DNA of 55,567 nucleotides from Ancylomarina sp. 16SWW S1-10-2 (GCF_009669305.1 NZ_SADB01000021.1:24001-79567), one strand, 5' to 3'. Shown: positions 1-16,317, counted from the stretch's first letter. The notes: generated from the sequence alone by a model not told the origin. Program-made: numbers and translations.

Positions 1-492
1 AACTTCAAAAGATGATTCTCCTTGTATTGCATCAAAAGCTTGAGTATAGATGGCTTTTTTCTCTTTTTGGGCTAAACGGGATGTTTCCTTTGGTATGGGT
101 AATTCAATATTTAGTCCAATTATATGTGAGTTTTCTTCAAGTGGACAAACAGACTTGATTGTGAAATTTGAATCGACCCACGTAATATTTATAAATTCTG
201 GATGATTTTTTAAATAATTATTTACCTTTTCTTGAAAAACTGATTCCGAAAGATTGTTTTCACTTAATTCAATTGCAAGTAAATTTAGAAAGTCAATATT
301 TCCTTTTAAATTCGACTCAATATTCTTTGAATATCTATCAGCTAATAATTCATTCGCATAAGTTTGTTTATTGATAGAATTATTATGTAGTATTATTAGT
401 AATCCGCTCAGTGCAAATGTAAAAGCTAGGATGAATAAAATTGGAGACCTAAAATTTGATCTGCAAATGCTGTTTAATTCTGTTTTCTTCAT
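1..492 (-). CDS. Membrane sensor protein with CHASE-like domain, truncated by window edge
   Basis: An open frame of 164 codons runs off the left edge, so only the N-terminal part is visible. It starts with a short basic cytoplasmic segment, then a hydrophobic helix at about residues 17-35, then a predicted periplasmic region of at least 125 residues. That region has the layout of CHASE-type sensor domains: a helical stretch, a motif NITWVDSNF near residue 102, and IIGLNIELPIP near residue 122. CHASE domains normally head histidine kinases or cyclases, so the missing part probably carries the output domain, which is inference. The ATG at 492 lies 4 bases after the stop of the PocR/PAS gene, so the two are very likely cotranscribed. 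The upstream protein has no kinase, and this may be its partner. Confidence 0.65.
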   Translation of the reverse strand, partial: MKKTELNSICRSNFRSPILFILAFTFALSGLLIILHNNSINKQTYANELLADRYSKNIESNLKGNIDFLNLLAIELSENNLSESVFQEKVNNYLKNHPEFINITWVDSNFTIKSVCPLEENSHIIGLNIELPIPKETSRLAQKEKKAIYTQAFDAIQGESSFEV

Positions 493-496
493 GTTG

Positions 497-3400
497 CTAT
501 TTTTTATCAGAATTATATTTTACTAGTTTATCGATTTCATTTTTTAGCTCTTTAATTCTAAATTCTCTATCAACAAACAGATCATTAAATCTCGCTAACT
601 CTTTATTTTTTGTTTCTAATTCTATGGTTCTTTCTTTTACTAATACCTCAAGATGTTCACGGTGTTTTGTTAGTTCTTGTTCAGCCTTTTTGCGTTCTGT
701 GATATCTATTAAATTACCATAGACTTTAATAACTTTACCATTTTTAATTATAGGTTGTCCAATAGTTCTCACATATAAATTATCGCCTTGTGCATTTATA
801 AATCGGACTTCCAAATCATACGGTTTTTGTCTTGTGATTGTCTCATTAAATGACCTAGAAACCAACTCTTTATCATCTGGATGATAAAAATGTTGTCCTT
901 CTTCTGTAGTTGAGAATTTTTTCCCGTAAATTTCGTAAATAGTATCGGTGTAAGTTGATTGTCCGCTTTCCACATCGTGACTCCAACCACCCATTTTACT
1001 TAGTCTTTGTGTCTCTTTATAAAGAAACTCGCTATCTCTTAGTTTTTCTTCAGCTTGTTTTTGTTTGGTAATGTCTGGAGTTGCAATAAGAGCTTTTACC
1101 TTATTGGATTGAGATTTATCGATTTTAAGTGTTATGTGTATGTTTCTTAAATTACCTGATAAGGTTTTGACCTCAGATTCACTCTTAAATGTTTCTTTCC
1201 CTTCAGTCATAGCTAATATTTCATTTTTTAACACAATAAAAGATTTCTCTGTAAATATTTCAGAGAGATTTTCAATTAAGTGATTTTTATTTTTGGCCTC
1301 ATGCAAATCTAGTGCAGCTTGATTCACATCTAAAACATTAATCATATTAGCACATTTTACTAATTCGTTCGGATTATTGTTAAAATAGTCGTGTAAATTA
1401 CTGTATTCTTGTATTTTGATTTCCGATATATAAGCTGCGACTTCTGTAAGGTCCTCTTCCCATAAGGGTATTGGCGAATTATTAAATAGCGTTTTATATC
1501 TCTCGTTACTTAAATAAACGGCTTGTTCTGCCTCTTTTCGATCGGTAATATCAGACACAACATGTACGGCTCCTGTTAATTCATTTTTTGAATTAAATAT
1601 TGGATCAACGTTAATTTCTAACCATCGTCCATTTTTATCAAAAATTATAGATTCGGGTTTATGACTTTTTTTCATCCGAACCAAAGGGCAATCGTTAAAA
1701 AAGCCTTTAGTTTCATGTACCATCTCAAAACATTTTTTTTCTTTTAGATCTTCTTCATTTGCGGTAAACATGGCCAATGTTGATGTATTGTATTGGCTTA
1801 TGTTGCCATCCAAATCAATAATGCTTACCGAATCGCTCATGGCATTAAAAGTAGTCTGCCATTTTGTAGCCTGGTTTTTGATTGTTTCTTCAGCTTGCTT
1901 ACGCTCAGTAATATCAGTTGCCTGCACCAAAATATAGCGAACATTGTTTTTTGTATCGCGAATGGCGGTATATGCAGCAAGAGCCGTATGAGCTTCTCCA
2001 TCGATGGTTGTAAAGGTATCTTCTGTCAGCAAAGTCTCTTGCTTTGTTGATGCTTCTAAAATTTGTTTTTTTATTTTTGCTTGCCAATCCGGATTGTTTT
2101 GCCAAGTTTTTAGTTCCCAAAATATTTGTCCTAGTATTTCTTTACGTGTTCCTCCTTGCATTTTTAGAGGTAGTTCATTAATTTCGATAACACGACCATC
2201 TGGAGAAAGTACTGTCATAAACTGAAATTGCTGATTAAAAGCAATATGAAATAGTTCGTTACTTTCTTTTAATTTTTCATCTACTTGTTTGCGTTCAGTA
2301 ATATCTTGAACAATACCAAACATCTTTATAGATTCATTTTGTTCGTTAAATTCCTGATTCCCATTTGCCCATATCCAACAAATCTTGCCATCATTATTTC
2401 GTTTAATTCTGCATTCGAAATTCCAATCTGTTTTAGTCGATAAAGCTTGATGAAATTTTTGATTCACCATTTCTCTATCTTCAGGTATAACATGCTCAAT
2501 CATTATATCATAAGTCCACTCTTTTAGAGGCTTGTTATATCCAAAAATCTGATCGTGTTTAAGGGTGCGCCAAGACTCTAGAGTTTCTAAATCTAGTTCC
2601 CATGCTCCGGTTTCTATACTATTAAGGGCATATTCTAAGCGGTCTTTATTTTTTAATATTAATTGATTTGCTTGTTTATATTTAGTGATATCTGTAAACA
2701 TGCAATAGGTTTGTTTAAAACTACCATCGGGATTATAGTCATTGTAACCTTCAAAAGCGATATTAATATAGTGTCCCGTTTTGTGTCTTATTTTAAACTC
2801 AATATCTTTAACGAAACCACAGCTTTTAAAGTTTGGAAAACATTCATGCTTTGCTTTTTCTGCACTTTCTGGATGTAAAAAATCAAAAAATGAATGGTTA
2901 ATAACTTCCTCTCTTTTGTACCCCAACATTTTAAGCCATGCTGAGTTTACATCGATATAATTTCCATCCTTGTTTAATGATTGATAAGACAATGGGGAAT
3001 TGTTATATAAGGCTCTAAATTTTTCTTCACTTTCTTTCAGTGTTATATTTGCTACAGTGCGCTTGTACTTCTCTAAACCAAGTTCTACTATTACTTCTGT
3101 CATTTGACTTAAAAATAATAGTTTGTTTTTTACTTCAGATTCTTTAAGAATTGGTACTTGTCTTAAGGCTTCTAGATATTCCTTTTTATCGAACTTGTAT
3201 TTTTCTGCCTGTGCTATAAAAAATGATTCATTGGGCGTTTCAAAGAATAGTTGGCCAGTAAATAAATTGTAAAGATGTGTGTCGTTTACAATTATTGGGA
3301 CAGCAATGTTTATTAAGCCATTTAAACACTTATATATATTATATTTATTACCAGTTTTAATTTTTCCTGCTAATATGGTATCGCTTTCAAGACAATTTTG

Positions 3401-3577
3401 AGCTGTTTCAGGATTTTTACGATGAAAATTAGTACATATCTTTTGCCATCCTGATTGCATTATAATATTTCCATCCAAATCTAGTAGTGCTGTCTCTAAT
3501 CCGGTTGCTTTGGTATAGCTTTCTAAAAGTTGACTTATCTTTTTTATATCTATTATGTCTTCACTTTTATATTCCAT
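497..3577 (-). CDS. PocR and multi-PAS sensor protein without a kinase domain
   Basis: A soluble sensor of about 1026 residues. The first 175 residues match the PocR ligand-binding family: a Cys-containing segment (KICTNFHRKNPETAQNC), YKCLNGLINIAVPI, and a C-terminal helical part. Six PAS/PAC units follow, most ending in the typical DITERK-type linker, at about 185-305, 310-432, 440-563, 570-690, 700-855 and 865-985. The last 50 residues form a coiled coil with RFNDLFVDREFRIKELKNEI, a tail often seen at the end of kinase-less PAS proteins in Bacteroidota. No HisKA, HATPase, GGDEF or receiver domain is present, so it must signal through a partner. The start chosen is the ATG at 3577. An in-frame TTG nine bases upstream is possible. 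Its first PAS closely resembles PAS 5 of the neighbouring hybrid kinase, which suggests domain duplication. Confidence 0.85.
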   Translation of the reverse strand: MEYKSEDIIDIKKISQLLESYTKATGLETALLDLDGNIIMQSGWQKICTNFHRKNPETAQNCLESDTILAGKIKTGNKYNIYKCLNGLINIAVPIIVNDTHLYNLFTGQLFFETPNESFFIAQAEKYKFDKKEYLEALRQVPILKESEVKNKLLFLSQMTEVIVELGLEKYKRTVANITLKESEEKFRALYNNSPLSYQSLNKDGNYIDVNSAWLKMLGYKREEVINHSFFDFLHPESAEKAKHECFPNFKSCGFVKDIEFKIRHKTGHYINIAFEGYNDYNPDGSFKQTYCMFTDITKYKQANQLILKNKDRLEYALNSIETGAWELDLETLESWRTLKHDQIFGYNKPLKEWTYDIMIEHVIPEDREMVNQKFHQALSTKTDWNFECRIKRNNDGKICWIWANGNQEFNEQNESIKMFGIVQDITERKQVDEKLKESNELFHIAFNQQFQFMTVLSPDGRVIEINELPLKMQGGTRKEILGQIFWELKTWQNNPDWQAKIKKQILEASTKQETLLTEDTFTTIDGEAHTALAAYTAIRDTKNNVRYILVQATDITERKQAEETIKNQATKWQTTFNAMSDSVSIIDLDGNISQYNTSTLAMFTANEEDLKEKKCFEMVHETKGFFNDCPLVRMKKSHKPESIIFDKNGRWLEINVDPIFNSKNELTGAVHVVSDITDRKEAEQAVYLSNERYKTLFNNSPIPLWEEDLTEVAAYISEIKIQEYSNLHDYFNNNPNELVKCANMINVLDVNQAALDLHEAKNKNHLIENLSEIFTEKSFIVLKNEILAMTEGKETFKSESEVKTLSGNLRNIHITLKIDKSQSNKVKALIATPDITKQKQAEEKLRDSEFLYKETQRLSKMGGWSHDVESGQSTYTDTIYEIYGKKFSTTEEGQHFYHPDDKELVSRSFNETITRQKPYDLEVRFINAQGDNLYVRTIGQPIIKNGKVIKVYGNLIDITERKKAEQELTKHREHLEVLVKERTIELETKNKELARFNDLFVDREFRIKELKNEIDKLVKYNSDKK

Positions 3578-3950
3578 AATTTGCAATTTAGATTTCTTTA
3601 CTGCTTAAAATTCGTATTAGTTATGTTTTGAATTTTTAAACTCATTTATTCAGTATTCTAATTTCTTTGTTCAAAATTTCTATTCTTAACTAATTTCTTA
3701 GACCTTCCAATATCTTATTTTCATCTTTCTTTGCGAGTTGTTATCATTAGTGCATTTGGTATTTTTGATCATTTTATGCTTATTAATAATCTTTATCTTG
3801 TTTATTAAAAATTTAAAACAAAAGTATAGATGAACTTTTGTATTAAGTATGCCTAAATATAATTCGTAGTCAAATAAATATTAAAATACGTCTACTAACA
3901 TTATTGTTTTGCAAAAAGAAGGATACGCATAAACAAATTCAATAATTAAT

Positions 3951-3990
3951 TATTTAAGGAAGATACGATATAAAACATTTTAAACAAAAG
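3951..3990. repeat. Conserved leader block, copy 1
   Basis: Forty bases beginning TATTTAAGGAAGATAC and ending AAACAAAAG. They match 9253-9293 with only a few changes and one length difference. Each copy lies 350-400 bases upstream of a large minus-strand PAS sensor gene. Related but weaker blocks occur on both sides, so this looks like a duplicated promoter or leader region rather than a mobile repeat. Confidence 0.6.
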
Positions 3991-4411
3991 TCTGAGGTTT
4001 ATTAAATGACATAAAACCAGGCTTTTCGTATAATTGTTTTGTCTAAAATAAAGAGTTGATATCTTTTATTCGCTTAAAACAGCTGAGAACAAAGAATAAG
4101 AATGATAGGCGGATAAATATAAAGGTCTTACAAATTTTATTAATCAATTTAATATTTTATGAAAATGACTATAAATAGTGGGGAAGAAGCTTTCTGAATT
4201 TGTTAATGAAATAAGCAAATGGCGGCAATCTATCTACTATTAATAATTTAGCTTAAGGATTTCACAATCTAAATTGGTGTGAATCATTATTTGTTTATTT
4301 TTGATAATAAATAAACACTGCAGAAAATCGATAATATTATTTGGATGGCAGATTTGAGCTTAAATAATGGAGTGTATGCAATTTAGATGGGGAATGTTTC
4401 TTCTTAAATAG

Positions 4412-4517
4412 CCACGAAGTTGGTTAATTTAGTAAGTTCGTTCCTCTCTGGTATGATGACTAATGCGATTACTACCGCATTTTTTAAGTGTGTTTATTAA
4501 AATTAACTTCTTCGTGG
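4412..4517. repeat. 106-base element bounded by imperfect inverted repeats
   Basis: The left end (4412-4430, CCACGAAGTTGGTTAATTT) and the right end (4500-4517, AAATTAACTTCTTCGTGG) are inverted copies that differ at only two or three positions. Inside lies a smaller hairpin, AATGCG at 4462-4467 with CGCATT at 4476-4481, followed by a run of T on the plus strand. It sits just after the stop of the hybrid kinase gene. It could be a small non-autonomous mobile element (MITE-like) or a structured 3' end. No clear target-site duplication is visible. Confidence 0.5.
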
Positions 4518-4560
4518 TATATAATAGTTATCCGCTGTATTCGACTTAGAGTCAATATTT

Positions 4561-8895
<4,335 letters not shown>

Positions 8896-9737
8896 TGCTT
8901 TGTTTTTATTTTTCCCGATCTAGTCTAGATAGTTTATGTTTCAACTCCTTTGTTAGGTGTAACCTGTTGACATCTAGAAAGTCCTAATTTTTCTATTCTT
9001 TGTTTTAAATATATATGGGTGTTATTACAGTTTGTTCTGTAGTATATTTAGTTGCTTTATGCTTATTAATCCTTTTGATTTTAATTGCCTATTTCATAAA
9101 TTTTCAAACTAAAGCAGTACAAAAAATACATTATAAGGATAACATTTGTTTGTACGATAACGTATTGAAAATGATTTGTAACTAAACAAAAAGTGTGCAT
9201 ATTCTCATCATCGTTTTTGTTTAGCGAGAAAGAAGAATATTATATTCAAATTTATTTAAGGAAGATACTATATAAATATTATCCAAACAAAAGGTTAGTA
9301 TGCAATATTGTATTCGGGGGTTCAATAATGGACTTTTTTTTAGGGTGATAATGATTTTTATTACCGAAAATGTTAAAGTCAAAAAACAGAAATATAAGTG
9401 ACAAAGTCTTAATATTACTGATATTGTAGAATGGGATGTTTTTTTGAAAATGACTGAAAATTATTGGAGGGAGCTTAATATAAATGATATTTAATTCTTT
9501 TGCACATTATACAAATATTGTAAGATGTGTTATTCTGATTTTTCAGATTCTTAGAAATTTACATTTCCTCTAAGCTGAGCTATCCTAATTATCTTTAATT
9601 TTGGTACTTCTCTTCTTTCAAAATAATCTTTGCAATTAAGGTTTTATAAAAGATTCATTTTTCTGTTAATCTATATCAAGTTTGGTTAGAGACAGAAGTG
9701 CACGATTGATAATGCTTTGACTTTTAGGAGACTTCCT
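8896..9737. other. Non-coding leader of the hybrid kinase and 3' region of the permease
   Basis: About 840 bases with no supported gene. The first 600 bases upstream of the kinase start resemble the leader of the PocR/PAS gene in several blocks, including 9253-9293. The stretch 9500-9737 next to the permease shows no terminator hairpin or gene remnant that I could recognise. Confidence 0.55.
9253..9293. repeat. Conserved leader block, copy 2
   Basis: This is the counterpart of 3951-3990, placed upstream of the eight-PAS kinase. Both copies share TATTTAAGGAAGATAC, then ATATAAA, and end with CAAACAAAAG or a close variant. The shared order of blocks on both sides points to duplication of the whole 5' region with the gene. 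Confidence 0.6.
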
Positions 9738-10763
9738 TTATAAATCTAATATATCACATATATCAGCTAAATAAATAAGTAAAAAAGATAATCCAAAGGC
9801 TAGGATAGGAGCTGTTACCCACATTATAAAAAACTTGTTGACTTCGGTCTTTTTAAAAATATTTTTGAATCCCAGTTTTGCAACACCAATGCCTATAATG
9901 GCTGCTACATTTAATTGAACCAATGAGGTTGGTATGCCTTTTATGAGTGATGCTGTAAGTAAAAGCGATGCAGAAACAAAAGCAATAATAACAGCTTCAA
10001 TCTTCCCAAAAAGAACAATTTCTTTTCCTGTATTTTTTACAATTTTATGACCAAAAAGAGAGCTCCCAATTCCAAAACAAGGTGCAATAATAAGTGTCGC
10101 TAAAATTAAAATGTGAACATAGTAGGCTTCATTAATGTCTAAGATATTAAACGAAAGACTTGCAATTGGACCGACTGCATTGGCAACATTATTTGTACCT
10201 ATTGAGAATGCAACATACAATGACATGGCAACAATTAATCCCTTCAAAATATAGCTGTCATTTATTTTTTTCGACATTGTATAGCCGCGTTTGCGTATGG
10301 GTTTATAAATATACTTTCCTATAAAAAAAGTAATTAGAAACGATACAATTGGCATGATTAGCCATGTGGGTAGTATTTCGTAAAATAGTTTATGCGTATT
10401 AAGGGAATTAAAATAAATTGCGGGCGCTACAATCGCTAGTACTGTTGATTGACTGGTAGATTGTGGAATTCCGAAGATATTGGCAAGGAGTAGTGACATG
10501 GCCACTGAAAATAGGATTATTGACACAACTGTATAAGTCATCATTTCGGGTGCAAGTAAACATTTGCCAACGGTTTTGGCCGTTTCTTTACCACCTATAA
10601 TAGCTCCTAAAAAAACGGCTAGCCCAAATAAACCAGGAATTAAACTCTTTTTTAGAACATTGGCTCCATAGGCAGCCGAAAAAGCTGGTCCTGTACCGCT
10701 TCCTCCCATATTAATGGCAAGAAACATAGCAATTACAAAGGGAATTAAAAATGGAATTAGCAT
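9738..10763 (-). CDS. PiT-family inorganic anion permease (phosphate or sulfate)
   Basis: A 341-residue integral membrane protein with about ten predicted helices. It has the two inverted PiT repeats: the first half contains AINMGGSGTGPAFSAAYG near residue 17 and GIPQSTSQST near 98. The second half contains SIGTNNVANAVGPIAS near 187 and GIPTSLVQLNVAAIIG near 278. PiT proteins move phosphate with H+ or Na+. The short form, close in length to Bacillus CysP (about 350 residues), can also carry sulfate, so the substrate is open. The gene stands alone, well separated from its neighbours on both sides, and no Pho or Cys gene lies next to it. Confidence 0.8.
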   Translation of the reverse strand: MLIPFLIPFVIAMFLAINMGGSGTGPAFSAAYGANVLKKSLIPGLFGLAVFLGAIIGGKETAKTVGKCLLAPEMMTYTVVSIILFSVAMSLLLANIFGIPQSTSQSTVLAIVAPAIYFNSLNTHKLFYEILPTWLIMPIVSFLITFFIGKYIYKPIRKRGYTMSKKINDSYILKGLIVAMSLYVAFSIGTNNVANAVGPIASLSFNILDINEAYYVHILILATLIIAPCFGIGSSLFGHKIVKNTGKEIVLFGKIEAVIIAFVSASLLLTASLIKGIPTSLVQLNVAAIIGIGVAKLGFKNIFKKTEVNKFFIMWVTAPILAFGLSFLLIYLADICDILDL

Positions 10764-10898
10764 TACAAAGTCGTTTTACAATTATTAATCATGTAAAATT
10801 ACCCCATAATGGCATGGCGCTTTAGCTGATAAAAGCGTATTTCTATAAATACGTTTAAGTACGTAGTTCTATTTTTTATAGTGTGTTGAGATAGCTAT

Positions 10899-11543
10899 TT
10901 ATATTTCGAAATAGCCTTTTTTTATAGCATAAACAACCAATTCGGCAGTGTTTTTTGATTGCGTTTTTAATAAGATATTCTCTCGATGCTTGTCTACTGT
11001 TCGTTTACTGATATAGAGTTGTTCCGAAATTTCTTGATTTGATAAACCTTGGCAGATGTTCAATAAAACTTCGAGTTCTCTTTTTGTAAGTTCATGATTA
11101 ATAGGCGTATTTGTTTTTCTATTTAAACCTCTAATGATTAATGATAATATTTCTGGTGAAAAATAGTTTCTTCCATTATAGACCTCCTTTATGGCAGTTT
11201 CCACATCGATAAATTGTGAGTTTTTAAGTAAAAATCCTTTGGCTCCTGCTTCTATCATTTCGGTGTAAAAATTCTCATCTGAATACATCGATAAAGCAAT
11301 GATCTTTAAATGACTATCATTTTTAATTGCTTGTAAAGTTGCTTCTATGCCATTCATTATAGGCATATCAATATCCATTAATATAATGTCTGGTTTAAAG
11401 TTTTGTAGGCCTTCAAGAAATTCCTGTCCATTTTTTGCTTCCTTTATTTCTGCAACAAAATTGCTATTTGCTAGTAAAAAGCGCAATCCTTCTCTAAAAA
11501 GCGAATGGTCATCGACTAAAAATATATTTAATTTTACACTCAT
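10899..11543 (-). CDS. LuxR/NarL-family response regulator
   Basis: A 214-residue regulator with an N-terminal receiver (about 1-125) and a C-terminal LuxR helix-turn-helix (about 148-214; LTKRELEVLLNICQGLSNQE followed by YISKRTVDKHRENI). The receiver has DD at 11-12, the phospho-acceptor Asp57 in LMDIDMP, and Lys107 in FLLKNS. Its start codon overlaps the stop of the upstream histidine kinase by 4 bases (ATGA), so the pair is translationally coupled. It is a close relative of the response regulator at 22805-23446. Target genes cannot be told from the sequence. Confidence 0.93.
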   Translation of the reverse strand: MSVKLNIFLVDDHSLFREGLRFLLANSNFVAEIKEAKNGQEFLEGLQNFKPDIILMDIDMPIMNGIEATLQAIKNDSHLKIIALSMYSDENFYTEMIEAGAKGFLLKNSQFIDVETAIKEVYNGRNYFSPEILSLIIRGLNRKTNTPINHELTKRELEVLLNICQGLSNQEISEQLYISKRTVDKHRENILLKTQSKNTAELVVYAIKKGYFEI

Positions 11544-12478
11544 TTTGGAAGTTTTATACTTGCATAAAAGCCTTTATTTATACTACTTGTTAATTCAATA
11601 GATCCATTTAATGATTTAACTCTTGATTTAATATTTGTTAATCCCATTCCATTGAATTCTTGTTTCGCAATCTCGAAACCTATACCATTATCATCATATT
11701 TAAATACAATCTGTTTTTCATTGTCATGAAGAAGAATGGTGATTTTGTTTGCTGAGGCATACTTTAAGGTATTATTAATAAATTCGCAGCATATACGGTA
11801 TATAATAACTTCAATATTATGACCATATCGTATTTTTTCAATGTTTGTAGAAAACTCAATTTTAATAGTTTCTTTTGTAGCTACATTTCTTATAAAAGTA
11901 TCAATCGCTTTTTTTAAACCATATCGTTCTATTACATGAGGTGTAAGGTGATTTGAAATTTCTTTTGATGTTGCTATTGCATTATCTACCAGACTTTCCA
12001 CCTTGTTTAATAGGTCTACATTTCGCTCATTAAATTCTGTTTTATCAATTGCCGAAATAGTCATTTTTGCAGAAGATAGTACGGGTCCTAAACCATCATG
12101 TATTTCTTTTGAAAAATATTTTCGTTCATTTTCTTCAGTAGAAATAGTAGCAGAAAGAAGTTTAGCTTCATTTTCTTTTCGGAGTTTGCTAATTCTGTTT
12201 AAAACTTCAAATATTTTTCGAATGTAGATTGATGCAACAAGCATGGCTATAGAAATGATGACTGCTATCCAGCTGCTAATATCTGATAGTTTATTCGGAT
12301 CATCTATATTTAAAACATGAAATGCTTCGACCAACCTACGAAGAGCCATAAGTAAGAAACCCACAGAAATACTAATCCATGCAATTTTAAACCTTGTTTT
12401 AGGAATAAGGCTTATCGTAATAAAAAATGCAGTAAACTGCAGAATAACAGATATAACTAAAGCAATTTGTAATTCCAT
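11540..12478 (-). CDS. NarL-type membrane histidine kinase (HisKA_3)
   Basis: A 312-residue kinase with three predicted membrane helices (about 3-25, 32-49 and 67-86) and almost no periplasmic domain, so it probably senses something in or near the membrane. A coiled coil leads into HisKA_3 with His127 in KEIHDGLGPVLSSAK. The HATPase part has FINNTLKYASA, DDNGIGF and GMGLTNIKSRVKSLNG. It forms a two-gene operon with the response regulator it overlaps. Its catalytic half resembles that of the kinase at 20226-22781, so the two systems are paralogues with different input domains. Confidence 0.92.
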   Translation of the reverse strand: MELQIALVISVILQFTAFFITISLIPKTRFKIAWISISVGFLLMALRRLVEAFHVLNIDDPNKLSDISSWIAVIISIAMLVASIYIRKIFEVLNRISKLRKENEAKLLSATISTEENERKYFSKEIHDGLGPVLSSAKMTISAIDKTEFNERNVDLLNKVESLVDNAIATSKEISNHLTPHVIERYGLKKAIDTFIRNVATKETIKIEFSTNIEKIRYGHNIEVIIYRICCEFINNTLKYASANKITILLHDNEKQIVFKYDDNGIGFEIAKQEFNGMGLTNIKSRVKSLNGSIELTSSINKGFYASIKLPK

Positions 12479-12671
12479 TCTGCTAAGTTATATCAATTTA
12501 CATAATTTTATATACGCTTTTATCCGTATTCTAAGAAATATCAATATTGTTATGTAGAATATCGTTGATGAAGAATCTTTTATGGACTCAGCTTTGTATA
12601 AACAAAAAGATTTGATTTATGCTTTTAAGTTTTTTCGAGGTTTGTTTCCTTATGTGTTTATATGAAAAAAT

Positions 12672-12699
12672 GGGTTGCAATTATCATTATTTGCAACCC
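12672..12699 (-). terminator. Intrinsic terminator of katG
   Basis: A perfect 9-base stem (GGGTTGCAA with TTGCAACCC) has T runs on either side in each strand sense: ATTTTTT on the minus strand and GTTTTTTT on the plus strand. It lies about 45 bases after the katG stop and separates katG from the two-component operon. Confidence 0.85.
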
Positions 12700-12742
12700 G
12701 TTTTTTTGATATACTTTGTTCGTATTTGCGTTTTAGATAATT

Positions 12743-14950
<2,208 letters not shown>

Positions 14951-15037
14951 TTAAATTTTTAATGAGAAATTATATAACTCAATTTACAAAATACTAAGTA
15001 GACTGACTATCATTTCATTAAGTAAAGTGTTTAATTG

Positions 15038-15046
15038 GAATGATTC
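15038..15046. promoter_or_regulatory. Putative PerR/Fur-type operator upstream of katG
   Basis: GAATGATTC is a palindrome around a central G. The same nine bases occur at 20011-20019 just upstream of the PerR/Fur-family gene. In a low-GC genome one match could be chance, but both positions precede peroxide-defence genes. It lies about 90 bases from the katG start and about 45 bases upstream of a TATTTTG promoter-like element. Confidence 0.45.
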
Positions 15047-15078
15047 TTTTTTGATGATTGTGATTGGTTCATTTTTCT

Positions 15079-15131
15079 GGTTTTGTCATGTGTTCCTTTG
15101 AGGAAACAAGCTGTGTGAACCATGATAAAAC
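15079..15131. repeat. Long-armed inverted repeat upstream of katG
   Basis: GTTTTGTCATG at 15080-15090 can pair with CATGATAAAAC at 15121-15131 (11 pairs, one of them G-U). The enclosed 30 bases contain a second imperfect palindrome, TGTTCCTTTGAGGAAACA. It could be a far-upstream regulatory site or the transcript end of the metallophosphoesterase gene, but there is no T run to support a terminator. Confidence 0.35.
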
Positions 15132-15331
15132 AAGCAGAATTGGCTAAAAGTGCCTGTAAATTCAAAAGGAGAGTGGGGTGGGTTCAGTATTTGTGTTGAA
15201 TGTGCTGTTTTGCGCAAATCGGTGCGGAGCATGACGAAATATAGAAATAAAGTCGAAGTATATAATTTTCTCTGTATTCCTAAGTATAGGAGATAAGTTT
15301 TGTAGTAACTTAGTGTTCTATTTATTCGCTT

Positions 15332-16048
15332 TTATTTTCTGCTCATAAATGATTTTGTGATACGTTCTCTTACAGGTACCTTTCTTATTTCAAACTCTTC
15401 CATTAGCCCATCATCAGAATATTGAATTGACAATTTTTCTAATTCAATTTTGTCTTCTAAAATTTCCAAAATTCCAAGTCTTACTTCGGGTTTGTTATAG
15501 CATCCTGCCGAGCCCAAATTAACATACCGACATCTACCTGTTTGGTCATTTTCGCGATGTGTATGTCCATAGAATATTATTTCAGAGTTTATTCCGCTGA
15601 ATAGGGTATCCAATTCTTCTATGCTTGGATTTTCTATTCGTGTCGCAAACCAATTTTGCTTTTGATTTAAACCATAATGCTGAAAAGTTATCTTTTTATC
15701 TCTACCTATTGGATAATCTATTGAAAATTTCCATTTCTTCACTCTGTTTTTATAGTCATTTCCTATTTGGCGATTAATCCATGTTCTATGTTGAACTTCT
15801 TCCTCACTCATCCAGTCGGGAATAGGCTTTGGCAATCCGTGAGCATACCAATAATCATGATTTCCCATAACAAAATTCATTTCTTCAATTGAAAATGCCA
15901 GATCGATACATTCTTTTGGAAAGGGACCAATTCCAATCAAATCTCCAACATGAAATATCTTATCACATCCATTGGCTCTAAATGTTTCAATTGCCTTTTT
16001 TAATGCAGGTAAATTTCCATGAATATCTTGAAATATTCCCAATTTCAT
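15332..16048 (-). CDS. Calcineurin-like metallophosphoesterase (MPE, YfcE/MJ0936-like)
   Basis: A 238-residue cytoplasmic phosphoesterase. All metal-binding motifs of the family are visible: QDIHGN at residues 7-12, GDLIGIGP near 37, GNHDYW near 62, and GHTHREND near 160, followed by YVNLGSAGC. These ligate two metal ions for hydrolysis of phosphomonoesters or diesters. The real substrate is unknown. An insert of about 50 residues between GNHD and the next His (containing WMSEEEVQHRTWINRQIG) is typical of the MJ0936-like group. The start ATG at 16048 opens directly with MKLGIFQDIHG. It stands alone, on the same strand as its neighbours but with gaps of over 250 bases. Confidence 0.85.
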   Translation of the reverse strand: MKLGIFQDIHGNLPALKKAIETFRANGCDKIFHVGDLIGIGPFPKECIDLAFSIEEMNFVMGNHDYWYAHGLPKPIPDWMSEEEVQHRTWINRQIGNDYKNRVKKWKFSIDYPIGRDKKITFQHYGLNQKQNWFATRIENPSIEELDTLFSGINSEIIFYGHTHRENDQTGRCRYVNLGSAGCYNKPEVRLGILEILEDKIELEKLSIQYSDDGLMEEFEIRKVPVRERITKSFMSRK

Positions 16049-16317
16049 TTTGTAATTTCTTTTCGTGTATTATAATTATATGAGCTATAATCAAATGTCA
16101 TTTTGTTGACCTTTTTTGTTTCGCTAAGCTGAATTTTAGAAAAACAACAATAGATTAGATCGCTAAAAAAACAAACCAACTTTAAAATTATTAACACCTA
16201 TAGAATAGGGTTGTAAGTTAAGTTGGCTCTTTGTTTTCTAGCTGTATTATACTAATATCTTACGAGATGAAATTACTCGTTAGCGATTCTAAAATATTGT
16301 TTAATAAGGTAATGTGT

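Larger units (their letters stand above)
3578..4560. other. Non-coding leader of the PocR/PAS gene and 3' region of the hybrid kinase
   Basis: About 980 bases without a convincing gene. The part nearest the PocR/PAS gene (about 3650-4200) aligns in blocks with the region upstream of the hybrid kinase (about 8960-9480), for example around 3773/9058, 3951/9253 and 4157/9445. The distal part holds an inverted-repeat element at 4412-4517. I see no tRNA, known riboswitch or recognisable gene remnant. Confidence 0.6.
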
